From an uncultured Pelagibacteraceae bacterium (GTDB lineage: Bacteria; Pseudomonadota; Alphaproteobacteria; Pelagibacterales; AG-422-B15), in the NCBI GenBank assembly GCA_902571005.1, contig CACGAG010000006.1, positions 43,371-107,370 of the forward strand: 64,000 nt of DNA, in the 5' to 3' direction. The notes beneath the pieces are model-generated. The model ran no database searches and was not told the DNA's origin. It saw only the letters and a list, made by a program, of their open reading frames with translations. Below, in pieces: positions 27,779-36,510 of the stretch. A program made the position numbers and the translations under genes. The stretch's first letter is position 1, and each line of letters opens with the position of its first letter.

Positions 27779-28720
27779 ATGACCATTTTCCAAAGTATAT
27801 TTACAAGCACATTTTTTATACTTCTACTTATTATAGTTGTACTCACAGTTATTTATGCATTTAACAGCTTTGAAAAAGGGAACTTAAAATCCTATCAGGA
27901 AAAATCTGACTATAATTTTGTCAACCTTTCTAAAGGAAAAACAGCCTATAAGGATTATGGAAATAAAAATGATCCTGCAATAATTATTATTCATGGCGCA
28001 ACTTTACCTTCAGAAGGATATGTTGGTTTCTGTGAGGGATTAAGTCTAAAAGGCTATAGGGTAATCTGTTATGATCAATACGGAAGAGGTTACTCTGACA
28101 GACCTGTTTCTGATTACAACATGGAATTTTATCTAGATCAACTTAACGAATTATTAGATTATTTAAAAATAAAGAAATCTATTCTACATGGTTCATCAAT
28201 GGGAGCTCCTATTGCAATCAATTACGCTAACAAATATCCAAATCAAGTATCTGCTATTGGTTTACAAGTTCCTCTAGTAAATAGTAACAGTAAAATACTC
28301 AGTATTCTAAAAACTCCAATCCTAGGAAATTTTGTTTTAAGAACTTTTGGGATTCCTTTTTCAAAAAATAGAGCTGAACAATGGGTAACCAATAATCCTG
28401 AACAGAGAGATTTGGTTGACAGATACATTGCTCAACTTACACTGCCTGGAACAGAGCAATCACTGCTTTCTTCAATACGTAATATTGCAAATACAAACTT
28501 TATTCCTGATTATAAAAAATTCTCACAATCCGATATTCCTATTCATATAGCCTATGCAAGTGATGATGATGAAATTGATCCAAAAACTGTTCAACGGGTT
28601 TTAGACTTAATTCCAAGGGCTGAAAGTTTTGTTTTTACAGGTGGTCACGGTGGTGGTGGATTTATTGTTGATGAGCTCAATAATATATTTACTGAATTCC
28701 TTAATAAAAATTTAAACTAA
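27779..28720 (+). CDS. Membrane-anchored alpha/beta hydrolase
   Basis: This is an alpha/beta-fold hydrolase of about 313 residues. An N-terminal hydrophobic segment (about residues 5-28) anchors it in the membrane. The oxyanion region is IIIHGATLP, the nucleophile elbow GSSMGA, the acid probably the Asp in ASDDDEIDP, and the His in FTGGHGGG. The open frame starts at TTG 27770, but that overlaps the -10 box, so ATG 27779 is used. It resembles lipases and haloalkane-dehalogenase-like esterases; the substrate is unknown. It overlaps umuC tail to tail by 9 bases. Confidence 0.8.
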   Translation: MTIFQSIFTSTFFILLLIIVVLTVIYAFNSFEKGNLKSYQEKSDYNFVNLSKGKTAYKDYGNKNDPAIIIIHGATLPSEGYVGFCEGLSLKGYRVICYDQYGRGYSDRPVSDYNMEFYLDQLNELLDYLKIKKSILHGSSMGAPIAINYANKYPNQVSAIGLQVPLVNSNSKILSILKTPILGNFVLRTFGIPFSKNRAEQWVTNNPEQRDLVDRYIAQLTLPGTEQSLLSSIRNIANTNFIPDYKKFSQSDIPIHIAYASDDDEIDPKTVQRVLDLIPRAESFVFTGGHGGGGFIVDELNNIFTEFLNKNLN

Positions 28721-29974
28721 GAGCAATCTATCAATCTGCGTTGTATAGTTTCTTGTACAGTTTTCTCTTTTTTGTCTCCAATTGCCAACTTTACATTCTG
28801 ATGCCATCTGAAGTGTATCCCGACCATAACGGTAGTTAATGGCATCGACTGCTGACATAAGATCAGAATTTTGATTATAATTTTTTTCAAATAGTGTCTC
28901 TTGAATTTCTGACTCATCACACAAACCACTAAGAAGTACACCTGCTTTTTTATACTGATAGTTATTTTTAAAAATTCTCTTTGTAAGCAATAAAGATGTT
29001 TCAATAATTGTTATGCTATCGTGGGTTGGATGAGAAAGCGTTCTTGATGCCCCGTTTGAATAATAAGCAATTTTTTTATCAAAAGGATTAGTTCTTACAA
29101 AGACCGAAACACAAGACGCCGCAAGGCTTTCAGAGCGTATACGTTCAGCAGCTCTTCGCGCAAAAGTTGTAACAGCTTGCTCTATGTCGTCTAAATTTGT
29201 CAGAAGTTTTCCAAATGATCTTGTGGTACAACAGCTTTTTCTTGTCATTGAGTATTCTTCAAGAGGAATACAAGAAATCCCTCTTAACTCTGTAATTGTT
29301 TTCAAGCCATTCACACTCATCATTTTTCTTATCCATGAGTCACTGCAATTCTTTAGTAGTTTTGCATTATGTATACCATGGTTAATTAATTTTTTTGATA
29401 AACGTCTTCCTACTCCCCATACATCACCCACTTCAGTTAGTTCAAGTATCTGGTCAATATTATTATAATTCACAAGTGAACATACACCATTCAAAGAATC
29501 ATCTTTTTTAGCCTTATGGTTTGCAACCTTTGCAAGAGTTTTTGTTGAGGCAATGCCTATGCTGACTGGAATTCCTGTATGCTGTAAGATAGTTTGTCTC
29601 AGTTGATGGGCATAAGACTCATAGTCAATTGGTAAACTGCTCAACTCTACGAATGCTTCATCAATCGAATATATTTCTGTATAAGGGGAAGAACTTGAAA
29701 TAATATTCATTACTCGGCGCGACATGTCTGCATACAATGTGTAGTTTGAAGAAAATACAACCACTTTTTCTTTTTCTACAATATCTTTCACCTTAAAAAG
29801 TGGAACACCCATTTTTATTCCAAGAGCCTTTGCTTCTTTGGAACGTGATATTATACAACCATCATTATTTGATAAAGCTACAACTGGTCTATTGTTAAGT
29901 TTTGGATTAAAAACGCGTTCGCATGAAACATAAAACGCATTACAATCAATTAGTGCAAAAACTTTATCTCTCAT
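28712..29974 (-). CDS. umuC: Translesion DNA polymerase V catalytic subunit
   Basis: This is a Y-family polymerase, 420 residues, close in length to the E. coli protein. The N-terminus (ALIDCNAFYVSCERVFNP) carries the first metal Asp, and YSIDEAFVEL carries the second Asp-Glu pair; SNNDGCIISRSKEAKALGI is the UmuC-specific finger block. Helix-hairpin-helix and little-finger regions follow, and the C-terminal KVGNWRQKRENCTRNYTTQI is the UmuC tail. It starts 3 bases after the umuD stop, so both come from the SOS-controlled promoter at 30394. Confidence 0.95.
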   Translation of the reverse strand: MRDKVFALIDCNAFYVSCERVFNPKLNNRPVVALSNNDGCIISRSKEAKALGIKMGVPLFKVKDIVEKEKVVVFSSNYTLYADMSRRVMNIISSSSPYTEIYSIDEAFVELSSLPIDYESYAHQLRQTILQHTGIPVSIGIASTKTLAKVANHKAKKDDSLNGVCSLVNYNNIDQILELTEVGDVWGVGRRLSKKLINHGIHNAKLLKNCSDSWIRKMMSVNGLKTITELRGISCIPLEEYSMTRKSCCTTRSFGKLLTNLDDIEQAVTTFARRAAERIRSESLAASCVSVFVRTNPFDKKIAYYSNGASRTLSHPTHDSITIIETSLLLTKRIFKNNYQYKKAGVLLSGLCDESEIQETLFEKNYNQNSDLMSAVDAINYRYGRDTLQMASECKVGNWRQKRENCTRNYTTQIDRLLLV

Positions 29975-29977
29975 TAA

Positions 29978-30376
29978 TTATCTATTCTTTGGACTTAAAC
30001 TATGAACAACGTTTGTGCACACTCCCCATATGGTAAAATCCATTTCTTCAGAGACTAGAACATCAACATAGTTCTTGTTAGATGACGACAAACAAACTTG
30101 TTTATTTTCCATTTTTAAAATTTTAACACTCAGTTCCCCATCTAAAACTGCTATGATTATAGAGTTATTTCGAGGCTTAATGCTCCGATCAACAATGAGA
30201 AGATCTCCTGGATAAATACCTGAACCAATCATAGAGTCACCACGTGCTCGGACTATGAAAGTCGCATTTGGATGTGGAATAAGTTCCTCATTTAAGTCAA
30301 TTGTCCCCTCTGTAAAATCTCTCGCTGGAGAGGGAAAACCGCACTCTACTGCTTCTTTATAAAATGTTAAAAACAT
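29978..30376 (-). CDS. umuD: UmuD-like self-cleaving SOS mutagenesis protein
   Basis: This is the regulatory subunit of polymerase V, activated by RecA-assisted self-cleavage. With the start at ATG 30376 the cleavage pair is C12-G13 in ECGFPSPA, the nucleophile is S48 in GDSM and the general base K85 in LSVKIL; the spacings (36 and 37 residues) equal those of E. coli UmuD. The frame is open to 30445, but an SOS box and -10-like element lie at 30384-30408, inside that longer version, so 30376 is preferred. The N-terminal arm is then about 12 residues shorter than in E. coli. No ribosome site is visible. Confidence 0.92.
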   Translation of the reverse strand: MFLTFYKEAVECGFPSPARDFTEGTIDLNEELIPHPNATFIVRARGDSMIGSGIYPGDLLIVDRSIKPRNNSIIIAVLDGELSVKILKMENKQVCLSSSNKNYVDVLVSEEMDFTIWGVCTNVVHSLSPKNR

Positions 30377-30393
30377 TGGATAAATTCTATTTT

Positions 30394-30408
30394 GTTCTTG
30401 TTTTGTTC
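30394..30408. promoter_or_regulatory. Alphaproteobacterial SOS box (LexA operator) of umuDC
   Basis: GTTC-N7-GTTC (GAAC-N7-GAAC on the coding strand) is the direct-repeat LexA operator known from alphaproteobacteria. It ends 17 bases before the chosen umuD ATG and just upstream of TAGAAT (30389-30384), a fitting -10 box. The transcript would start at or very near the ATG. Confidence 0.8.
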
Positions 30409-30456
30409 TAATTATTGCACTAGTGGAGGTAAGAGTCAATACCACTCAATAAATTT

Positions 30457-31401
30457 TTATGAAAAAAATTGTTTTTGAAAAAATGAAACAGCGTCTTTGT
30501 GACATTGCTTACGAGCCGCCCAATTACCTCCCGCGTGAGCTCCGAGAATATCAGGTGTTTCTTTTAACAAACGCATTCTTTCTTCAAGTGAGTCTAGATG
30601 AAAAGTATTATTGTTTTCATCAGTAAAAATTTGTCGTCCATCCATCTTTAAATCAATAAACATGTCTTTCAGCCTAATGGCATAAGGAATAAATTCAACA
30701 GGGTCAATAGAGTCAAAAGAATGGTGAGCGTTTGGATAAGTTGTAAGCTCTACACTACGAACTGGTTTCATATAATCAATCATTTTTTTACAAAGACTTA
30801 GAGGAGTATAGTCATCATCTTCTCCAAATAAAACATGCATTGGAGCATCTGACCAACGATTATCCTCGGGCTTAAGTAGTGTCCCAGGATAAATAGGTAA
30901 ATGCGCAGCAAACTTTTCGCCATTCTGAGTGAGAGTATCAATAATAGGTTGCCAGGCCGCATAAAAAGCTGTGCTACCGCCAAGACTCCACCCCATGATA
31001 CCTATTTTATCACTATCAACATCAGGATGTTTAGAAACTAATGTTAATGCACGAAAGGCATCAGTAATCATCGAAGCAAGGGTTACTTCTGTTTGATTTT
31101 CAACGATTGAAATAACTCCTCTAGATTCAAAATGATGAATCCTAAAAATAGCAAACCCAGCATCTAATAAATTGACCATGTGAGTGTGATGACCTTCTCT
31201 TAACCCTGCACTGCCATGAATTGGTATTATTAGAGGACATGGCTTCTTTGCATTTTCAGGAAAAATTAGTGTACCCCAAACATCTTGTTTATCATCCATG
31301 TTCTTACCATTTAGAAGATCATAAAACTCATATGGATTAGATGACTTGAAAAAGAAGACACCTTTTTTTTTCTTTTCAAATGGATTTATTTTGTCGGACA
31401 T
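30457..31401 (-). CDS. Dienelactone-hydrolase-like alpha/beta hydrolase
   Basis: This is a cytoplasmic alpha/beta hydrolase of 314 residues. The oxyanion block is IPIHGSAGLREGH, the nucleophile elbow GWSLGG, the acid in LFGEDDDYTPL and the His in YPNAHHSFD, which together match the dienelactone-hydrolase group. There is no signal peptide. It lies 80 bases upstream of the umuD ATG on the same strand but has no known link to SOS. The substrate is unknown. Confidence 0.8.
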   Translation of the reverse strand: MSDKINPFEKKKKGVFFFKSSNPYEFYDLLNGKNMDDKQDVWGTLIFPENAKKPCPLIIPIHGSAGLREGHHTHMVNLLDAGFAIFRIHHFESRGVISIVENQTEVTLASMITDAFRALTLVSKHPDVDSDKIGIMGWSLGGSTAFYAAWQPIIDTLTQNGEKFAAHLPIYPGTLLKPEDNRWSDAPMHVLFGEDDDYTPLSLCKKMIDYMKPVRSVELTTYPNAHHSFDSIDPVEFIPYAIRLKDMFIDLKMDGRQIFTDENNNTFHLDSLEERMRLLKETPDILGAHAGGNWAARKQCHKDAVSFFQKQFFS

Positions 31402-31443
31402 AACGGGGAGAGATTAAAGGAAATAGAATACGAATACAAATGT

Positions 31444-31493
31444 AAAAAAGGGTCCACTTGAATAATCATTGGGGAAAAAAGTGGACCCTTTTT
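31444..31493 (-). terminator. Intrinsic terminator of the ammonium transporter gene
   Basis: On the minus strand a stem of at least 10 bp (GGGTCCACTT/AAGTGGACCC, extendable by A/T pairs) encloses a loop of about 18 bases and is followed by six T. It lies 20 bases after the transporter stop. The plus strand also ends in a T-run, so it could act both ways. Confidence 0.75.
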
Positions 31494-31513
31494 ATTAGTT
31501 TAAAAGAGTGAAC

Positions 31514-32782
31514 TTAGTCTCTAATTGAGTAGGCGATAACACCTGTCTCAGCTACGTCCGTTCCTTCTTTTTCAGCTTCTTCGCTAATCCTTATACCGAT
31601 TGTGGCTTTCATAATTGACCATACAATTATGGACACTACGAATACGAACACACAAATTGATGCTGTGCCTAGGAATTGGGTTCCAAAGCTAGTATCCGGA
31701 TTAGTAATTGGTACAGCAAGAGTACCCCATACACCTGCAATAAGGTGAACTGGAATCGCTCCTACAACATCGTCAATTTTCATGGCTGTGAGTAATTCAG
31801 TACCAGCAAATACTAGTGCACCACCAATACCGCCAATAATGATTGCCATTAAAGGTGTTGGCATTAATGGTTCTGCAGTTATTGCAACTAAACCACCAAG
31901 CGCACCATTTAACATCATTACTACATCAGTTTTACCTCTGACCAATCTTGTGATAGCAGCACATACTAGTACACCAGCACAAGCAGCAAGGTTTGTATTA
32001 ATGTAAATTGTAGCAACGGCTGTAGCATCGTCAAAAGATCCTAATGCCAGCTGTGAACCACCATTAAATCCAAACCAACCTAGCCATAGAATAAATACAC
32101 CTAGAGTTGCAAGAGGTATAGATGAGTTTGCAAATGGTACTAATTTACCGTTATCAAATCTTCCAAGCCTTGGACCAAGAACAATTGCGCCAGCTAATGC
32201 TGCAGCACCACCTGCTGCGTGCACAAGAGTTGAACCAGCAAAGTCTGAGAAGCCAGCAGCAGATAACCATCCACCGCCCCATTGCCAACCCATCTCGATT
32301 GGATAAATTACACCCGTTAAAATTGCTACGAATAAAAAGAATGGCCAAATTTTTATTCTTTCAGCTAATGTTCCTGAAACAATTGATGCTGTTGTTGCAC
32401 AGAAAACCATCTGAAAAAACCAGTCAGATCCATCAGAATAACCTGTAGCAATAGCAGAGCCGTCACTCCAAGCTGTAAATGATCCAATATATCCACCTTC
32501 TGGTATTCCATAGGCCAAATTATATCCTACTAGCCAGAACATAATTCCAGCGATTGAATAAAGGCCAATGTTTTTTGCGGCTATCGTAGATACACTTTTT
32601 GATGTAACTAAACCAGACTCTAACATACAGAATCCAGCAGCCATCCACATCACTAGGAAACCACTAATTAAAAACAAAAGTGTGTTTAAAGCATATGCCG
32701 TTTCGTCATCGACAGCTGCAAAAGCATTAGCGGATAATAGTGATGAAAATAATACTGTATAAAGTATAACTTTTTTAAACAT
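31514..32782 (-). CDS. amtB: Ammonium transporter
   Basis: This is an Amt/Mep/Rh channel of 422 residues for ammonium uptake across the inner membrane. A signal peptide (to about residue 22, ANAFAA) is followed by about eleven membrane helices. The pore histidines lie in STLVHAAGGAAALAG and GAIPVHLIAGVWG, and GFCMLESGLV is the conserved first-helix block. GGGAGA precedes the ATG. No glnK gene is adjacent, although the two are usually paired in proteobacteria; the stretch upstream instead holds about 150 bases of regulatory DNA with no gene. Confidence 0.95.
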   Translation of the reverse strand: MFKKVILYTVLFSSLLSANAFAAVDDETAYALNTLLFLISGFLVMWMAAGFCMLESGLVTSKSVSTIAAKNIGLYSIAGIMFWLVGYNLAYGIPEGGYIGSFTAWSDGSAIATGYSDGSDWFFQMVFCATTASIVSGTLAERIKIWPFFLFVAILTGVIYPIEMGWQWGGGWLSAAGFSDFAGSTLVHAAGGAAALAGAIVLGPRLGRFDNGKLVPFANSSIPLATLGVFILWLGWFGFNGGSQLALGSFDDATAVATIYINTNLAACAGVLVCAAITRLVRGKTDVVMMLNGALGGLVAITAEPLMPTPLMAIIIGGIGGALVFAGTELLTAMKIDDVVGAIPVHLIAGVWGTLAVPITNPDTSFGTQFLGTASICVFVFVVSIIVWSIMKATIGIRISEEAEKEGTDVAETGVIAYSIRD

Positions 32783-32903
32783 GTATTTTCTCCCTATTTT
32801 TTTTTGATACCGGCATCATTTATTAAATGGCGGGATTCACAATTATGGTTGAATGCCAATATGACAACGTGTGGAAAAAAATTAATATTTAATAAAATCA
32901 ATA

Positions 32904-32931
32904 ATTTAGCAATGACTTTCTAATGCTAAAT
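32904..32931 (-). terminator. Inverted repeat after the 54-residue gene, possible weak terminator
   Basis: ATTTAGCA and TGCTAAAT form 8-bp arms around a 12-base loop, 2 bases after the stop of the small membrane-protein gene. The following T-run on the minus strand is broken (TTATTGATTTTATT), so termination would be weak. It could instead be a protein site in the amtB upstream region. Confidence 0.35.
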
Positions 32932-32933
32932 AT

Positions 32934-33098
32934 TCATTTATCTCGATTCCTCCAAGCATCTGCAGCAAGAAAAACTACACCAATCATCATCGATAAGTAA
33001 ACAAAGTATAAAATAGTGAGTCCATATGCAGTCAAATATGCCCAGCTAAACAAGGAACCTACGACAACAGATATTATGCTTGGAATTAAAAATTTCAT
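32934..33098 (-). CDS. Small two-helix membrane protein, 54 residues
   Basis: This short reading frame starts at ATG 33098, 16 bases after the DUF3604 gene stop. It encodes 54 residues: MKFLIPSIISVVVGSL begins a first hydrophobic segment (about 3-20), a second runs from about 27 to 46, and the tail DAWRNRDK is charged as expected for a cytoplasmic end. The composition and charge pattern look like a real membrane protein. There is no strong ribosome site, so coupling to the upstream gene is likely. I do not recognise a family. Confidence 0.6.
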   Translation of the reverse strand: MKFLIPSIISVVVGSLFSWAYLTAYGLTILYFVYLSMMIGVVFLAADAWRNRDK

Positions 33099-33114
33099 GA
33101 ATTCAGAAAATTGA

Positions 33115-35520
33115 CTAAGAGAGAAAATCTACATAAATTGGTGACGACCATGCGCGATGTTCATCAATTTCAGAACAAGTTTCAATATCTCTCGGATGTC
33201 TCCAGTCTTGCGTACACAATTTAAATTCTACACAATTACCTTCATCATCAAAAGTGCATACACCACCCTTCACATTTATCTGAGGTGATGGCAATTCAAT
33301 AGCGCGGACATAATAACTTGCGTCTTTTTGATCTTTAAGGAAATCCTCATCCTTAAATCTAAACGTACACCCAACATCATCTGGATTACAATAATGTACT
33401 TTCCACGTATCAATTATACGGTCATCTATAGGTTGATCAGAATATTCTTGAGGTAAAACTTTTATGACTTCAATGCGTTGTATAAAATTTCTTTTATCAC
33501 TTGGATTATAACATTCGTTGTAACACAATTCATCTACTCTGTCTTCTCCAAGAGCATTATACGCATCTTCTGGACATCCTGGCTTTTGTTCAAATGATCC
33601 CATAGCCTTGACTTCAAATTCTGGTACAGCATACATTTCAACAGATGAGCCCATAGGAATTTTTTTATCACCACTAATCATATTGAACCATAGAAGAATT
33701 CTAGTTCCACTTGTTGCATAGGTTTCTTTTCTTTTAAGAGCATCCCATATTTCTTCTTTTGAACGTCCATCTGAATGTACAGCAGCTAATCCACCTGTAG
33801 TGAAGAAGCCTCTTTGTTTTTCCCATTCAATTGTATTAAATCCAACAATCAACTCTGGGATTTCATATTGTTGAGGTTGAGAGTCAGATATGTATGAGTC
33901 TTTAACTGGGTTTGAATTCTTGCCGGTGGGGCTTAGACTTTTTGGAAAATACCAAGGATCCATATGAAGTAGTCTATCAAAAAATTTAGTAGGTGGACCG
34001 CTTCCATCAATGTTATTTCCAAATAATTCTTTATATCCACTTCCCGGCGCAGAAGAGTGATTGTCACTTGAGCCTATAAAGCCGTATCGAAACCTATGTT
34101 TTGTGCCATCATCTTTGAATTTAGTGAGAGCCAAACCGTATTGAGCACTTGCTCCAGGTACGTGATTCATTGGGGGACTGTAACAATCAGTACATTGGCC
34201 AGAAATATTACGATCTAAGAAAGTATTTTTTGGGACAACTTGATAACCAGCTCGACCCCTATCTACCACTGACTGTTTTGTTTCTTCTCTTCTTGATGCG
34301 CACTCAGACTCATCTGTGCCTTCATCGATGCATCTCTCATATATTATCTTGCCGGCCTGCCAACATTGAGGAATGTAATTGTCAGATGGATCAGGACATG
34401 TTTGAGTTCCAATATCGATTACTTCTTCCGAACCATCAGGGTTTTCAATGGTAAAAGTTCCTTGATTTAAATCAATATCACCCATTGTAAAAGTAAAAGG
34501 CCTTGACTCTTGTTGGCCATTTCTGACAACATCAACACCACGCCAAGAGCGATACTCTTCAGCGTTACCGTGCCCAGAATAGGTTTCGAGAAGCTCAAAC
34601 ATTTTTGGAAATTTTTTTGAGTGCTCTAAACTTTTATCAAGAGTATAGCCAGCGGGTGTATAAAGTCCCCATGATTGGCCATGAGGTATAACCATATAGT
34701 CACTATCATACATCTCTAATCTTGTAACTAAATCAAGTGGCGTGACCGCTTGTTCGTAACAATCAAGCGGCAAATCTTTTGACGGTGTTCTTAAATTACA
34801 ATCAGGTACTTTAACTGTTTCCACCTGATAACGTTGAAAGTCATTGTAACGTTTGAAATTTTCAAGATCGACAAAAGGGTACAGTGTCCCTGGCAGCAAT
34901 GGTCTTGCAGTCATTGCTTGTCGTGCTACAGATAATGATGCGATTGCTCGAGGTGGCACCAATTGATCATCTTCTTCCTTTAAAATTACATTGTGATGTC
35001 CCCAATGATTGCCTCTGACAACACCAACTTGTGTCCACTCCCAACCTAAGAATGCCACACAGTCAGGATTTGCTGGATCAACATTCAAGGCATTACATTT
35101 TCGAATAGTTTCTTTTGTTTCCATCCATCTCTTTGGAGTTGTTGCTTCTGCATGATCATTAATTGACCAAAAATCTAATGCTGAACAGTGTCTTGCAAAA
35201 TCACAGGCATCTGCAACAGGATGTACGCCATTCCCTCCAGTAATAGGTAAGCTCATTGCATGCGCGTCAGCAGAAAAAGTTGAGTGAACATGCAAATCAC
35301 CAAATAGGATTTGCTTTGTCGGTATTTCATTTAATGACTCCATGGCCTGAAGTTGTCGTTTTTTCTTATCTTCAACAAATTCAACTGTATTTATTTTTCC
35401 AGTGATTTCACCGGGCCCAAGGTCTTCACTGAATAAACCAAATTGTAAAACAACAAGACAACTAATGATAAAGAGAATAGATAGAATAAAAAAATATCTT
35501 ATAACTTTTAAAATATTCAT
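33115..35520 (-). CDS. DUF3604-family protein, membrane-anchored
   Basis: This is a large (801-residue) envelope protein of the DUF3604 family, whose biochemical role is not established. An N-terminal hydrophobic helix (about residues 8-28) anchors or exports it. A PHP-like metal motif GDLHVHSTFSADA (H77, H79) is followed by SINDHAE, GWEWTQVG, VIPHGQSWG and FIGSSDNHSSAPGSG, which supply His and Asp residues of a possible metal-dependent hydrolase. There are many cysteines in the second half (CTDCYSPP, CYNECYNP, CTFRF), which suggests disulfides outside the cytoplasm. ATG 35520 is chosen because an excellent promoter lies at 35529-35556, inside the longer open frame. The gene is divergent from the PpiC-like and HupE-like genes. 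Confidence 0.82.
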   Translation of the reverse strand: MNILKVIRYFFILSILFIISCLVVLQFGLFSEDLGPGEITGKINTVEFVEDKKKRQLQAMESLNEIPTKQILFGDLHVHSTFSADAHAMSLPITGGNGVHPVADACDFARHCSALDFWSINDHAEATTPKRWMETKETIRKCNALNVDPANPDCVAFLGWEWTQVGVVRGNHWGHHNVILKEEDDQLVPPRAIASLSVARQAMTARPLLPGTLYPFVDLENFKRYNDFQRYQVETVKVPDCNLRTPSKDLPLDCYEQAVTPLDLVTRLEMYDSDYMVIPHGQSWGLYTPAGYTLDKSLEHSKKFPKMFELLETYSGHGNAEEYRSWRGVDVVRNGQQESRPFTFTMGDIDLNQGTFTIENPDGSEEVIDIGTQTCPDPSDNYIPQCWQAGKIIYERCIDEGTDESECASRREETKQSVVDRGRAGYQVVPKNTFLDRNISGQCTDCYSPPMNHVPGASAQYGLALTKFKDDGTKHRFRYGFIGSSDNHSSAPGSGYKELFGNNIDGSGPPTKFFDRLLHMDPWYFPKSLSPTGKNSNPVKDSYISDSQPQQYEIPELIVGFNTIEWEKQRGFFTTGGLAAVHSDGRSKEEIWDALKRKETYATSGTRILLWFNMISGDKKIPMGSSVEMYAVPEFEVKAMGSFEQKPGCPEDAYNALGEDRVDELCYNECYNPSDKRNFIQRIEVIKVLPQEYSDQPIDDRIIDTWKVHYCNPDDVGCTFRFKDEDFLKDQKDASYYVRAIELPSPQINVKGGVCTFDDEGNCVEFKLCTQDWRHPRDIETCSEIDEHRAWSSPIYVDFLS

Positions 35521-35528
35521 ATAAAAAA

Positions 35529-35556
35529 AGTATAGTTCTGGCACTGCTTATGTCAA
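35529..35556 (-). promoter_or_regulatory. Consensus promoter of the DUF3604 gene
   Basis: On the minus strand TTGACA (35556-35551, full consensus) and TATACT (35534-35529) are 16 bases apart. The -10 ends 8 bases before the ATG at 35520, so the message is probably leaderless. A plus-strand TATAAT at 35569-35574 may serve the divergent gene at 35605. Confidence 0.65.
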
Positions 35557-35604
35557 AAGTATTTTCGTTATAATGATAAAAAAACCTATGGTAATCTCTC
35601 TGAA

Positions 35605-36507
35605 ATGATGAAAATTTTTAATAAATTAAATGTATTATTTTTTACTGCGATCCTAGCAGGACTGTTTTTGATTTTTTACGATACAATTAGTTTTAATGAC
35701 AACTTATCTCTCAGCAATAAAAAAGCTGTTGCTTTAGTGAATGAGACAGTCATCACAGAAGACCAGTTCCTCAGATATGCAACAAATCTTGGAGCTGATT
35801 TAGACCTTAGTAACGATTTCGAAATACTCGATCTTCTTCTTGAACGTATGATTGAGGAGGAACTTTTGGTGCAAAGAGGTATAGAACTTAATCTTCACAA
35901 AAAAGATATTGGTGTAAGAAAGGAAATGATTACTCAGGTCATCGATTTTATTATTCAGGTTGAAGATAATCAGATAACTGAAGCTGATGTGAGAGACTAC
36001 TTTAAAAAAAATATAAATAAGTATGCGCCAACGGAAAAAATTAAATTTGATTTTATTTTTTTAAAATCAAATAATCCAAATTCTGTTTTGCTAGGAACTG
36101 AGTCTGATCTTAAAACACTTGAAACAAAAATAAGTAATATTAACCTTGAGTTAGATACTAAAACATTTTCGGAGGTAAAGCAGAAGTATAATGAAAACAA
36201 TTTGTTTGATATCCCTCAAAAATTAATAAATCTGAAAGATTGTGAACAATTATTAGGCAAAGGCATTTGTAATCAGATAACCATGATGGAGATAAATTCT
36301 ATTTCTGAACCAATTTTCGGAACCAATGGGTTTTATATTTTTAAACTATACGATATTCAAAAATTAGAAGTGAATGACGATTACTTCGAGGAAATAAAAG
36401 ATAGAATTATATTTGATTATAACAATCAACTAGATGATCAAAAATTAAAAGACTACCTTATATATTTAAAAGAAAATTCATCCATCACTAGGTATGATTT
36501 TCAATAA
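35605..36507 (+). CDS. PpiC/SurA-like membrane-anchored protein with degenerate parvulin domain
   Basis: This protein of 300 residues has an N-terminal membrane helix (about 10-27), then a SurA-like chaperone region (VNETVITEDQFLRYA, LLERMIEEELLVQRGIEL) and a C-terminal segment that keeps only part of the parvulin fold (ISEPIFGTNGFYIFKLYDI). The usual GGDLG block and active-site residues of parvulins are not visible, so it may act as a holdase rather than an isomerase. It is followed after 3 bases by the HupE/UreJ-like gene and is divergent from DUF3604, so a role in assembling those envelope proteins is plausible but inferred. Confidence 0.72.
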   Translation: MMKIFNKLNVLFFTAILAGLFLIFYDTISFNDNLSLSNKKAVALVNETVITEDQFLRYATNLGADLDLSNDFEILDLLLERMIEEELLVQRGIELNLHKKDIGVRKEMITQVIDFIIQVEDNQITEADVRDYFKKNINKYAPTEKIKFDFIFLKSNNPNSVLLGTESDLKTLETKISNINLELDTKTFSEVKQKYNENNLFDIPQKLINLKDCEQLLGKGICNQITMMEINSISEPIFGTNGFYIFKLYDIQKLEVNDDYFEEIKDRIIFDYNNQLDDQKLKDYLIYLKENSSITRYDFQ

Positions 36508-36510
36508 ATA

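Noticed and set aside
32122..32448. A 108-codon plus-strand open frame across the ammonium transporter gene
   Set aside because: It is antisense to a clear amtB, is rich in Gln/Leu/His from reading its codons backwards, and has no ribosome site.
32805..32816. Near-palindrome GATACCGGCATC before the amtB ribosome site
   Set aside because: It is short and single, with no match to a known nitrogen-control site, and no -24/-12 sigma-54 promoter is visible with it.
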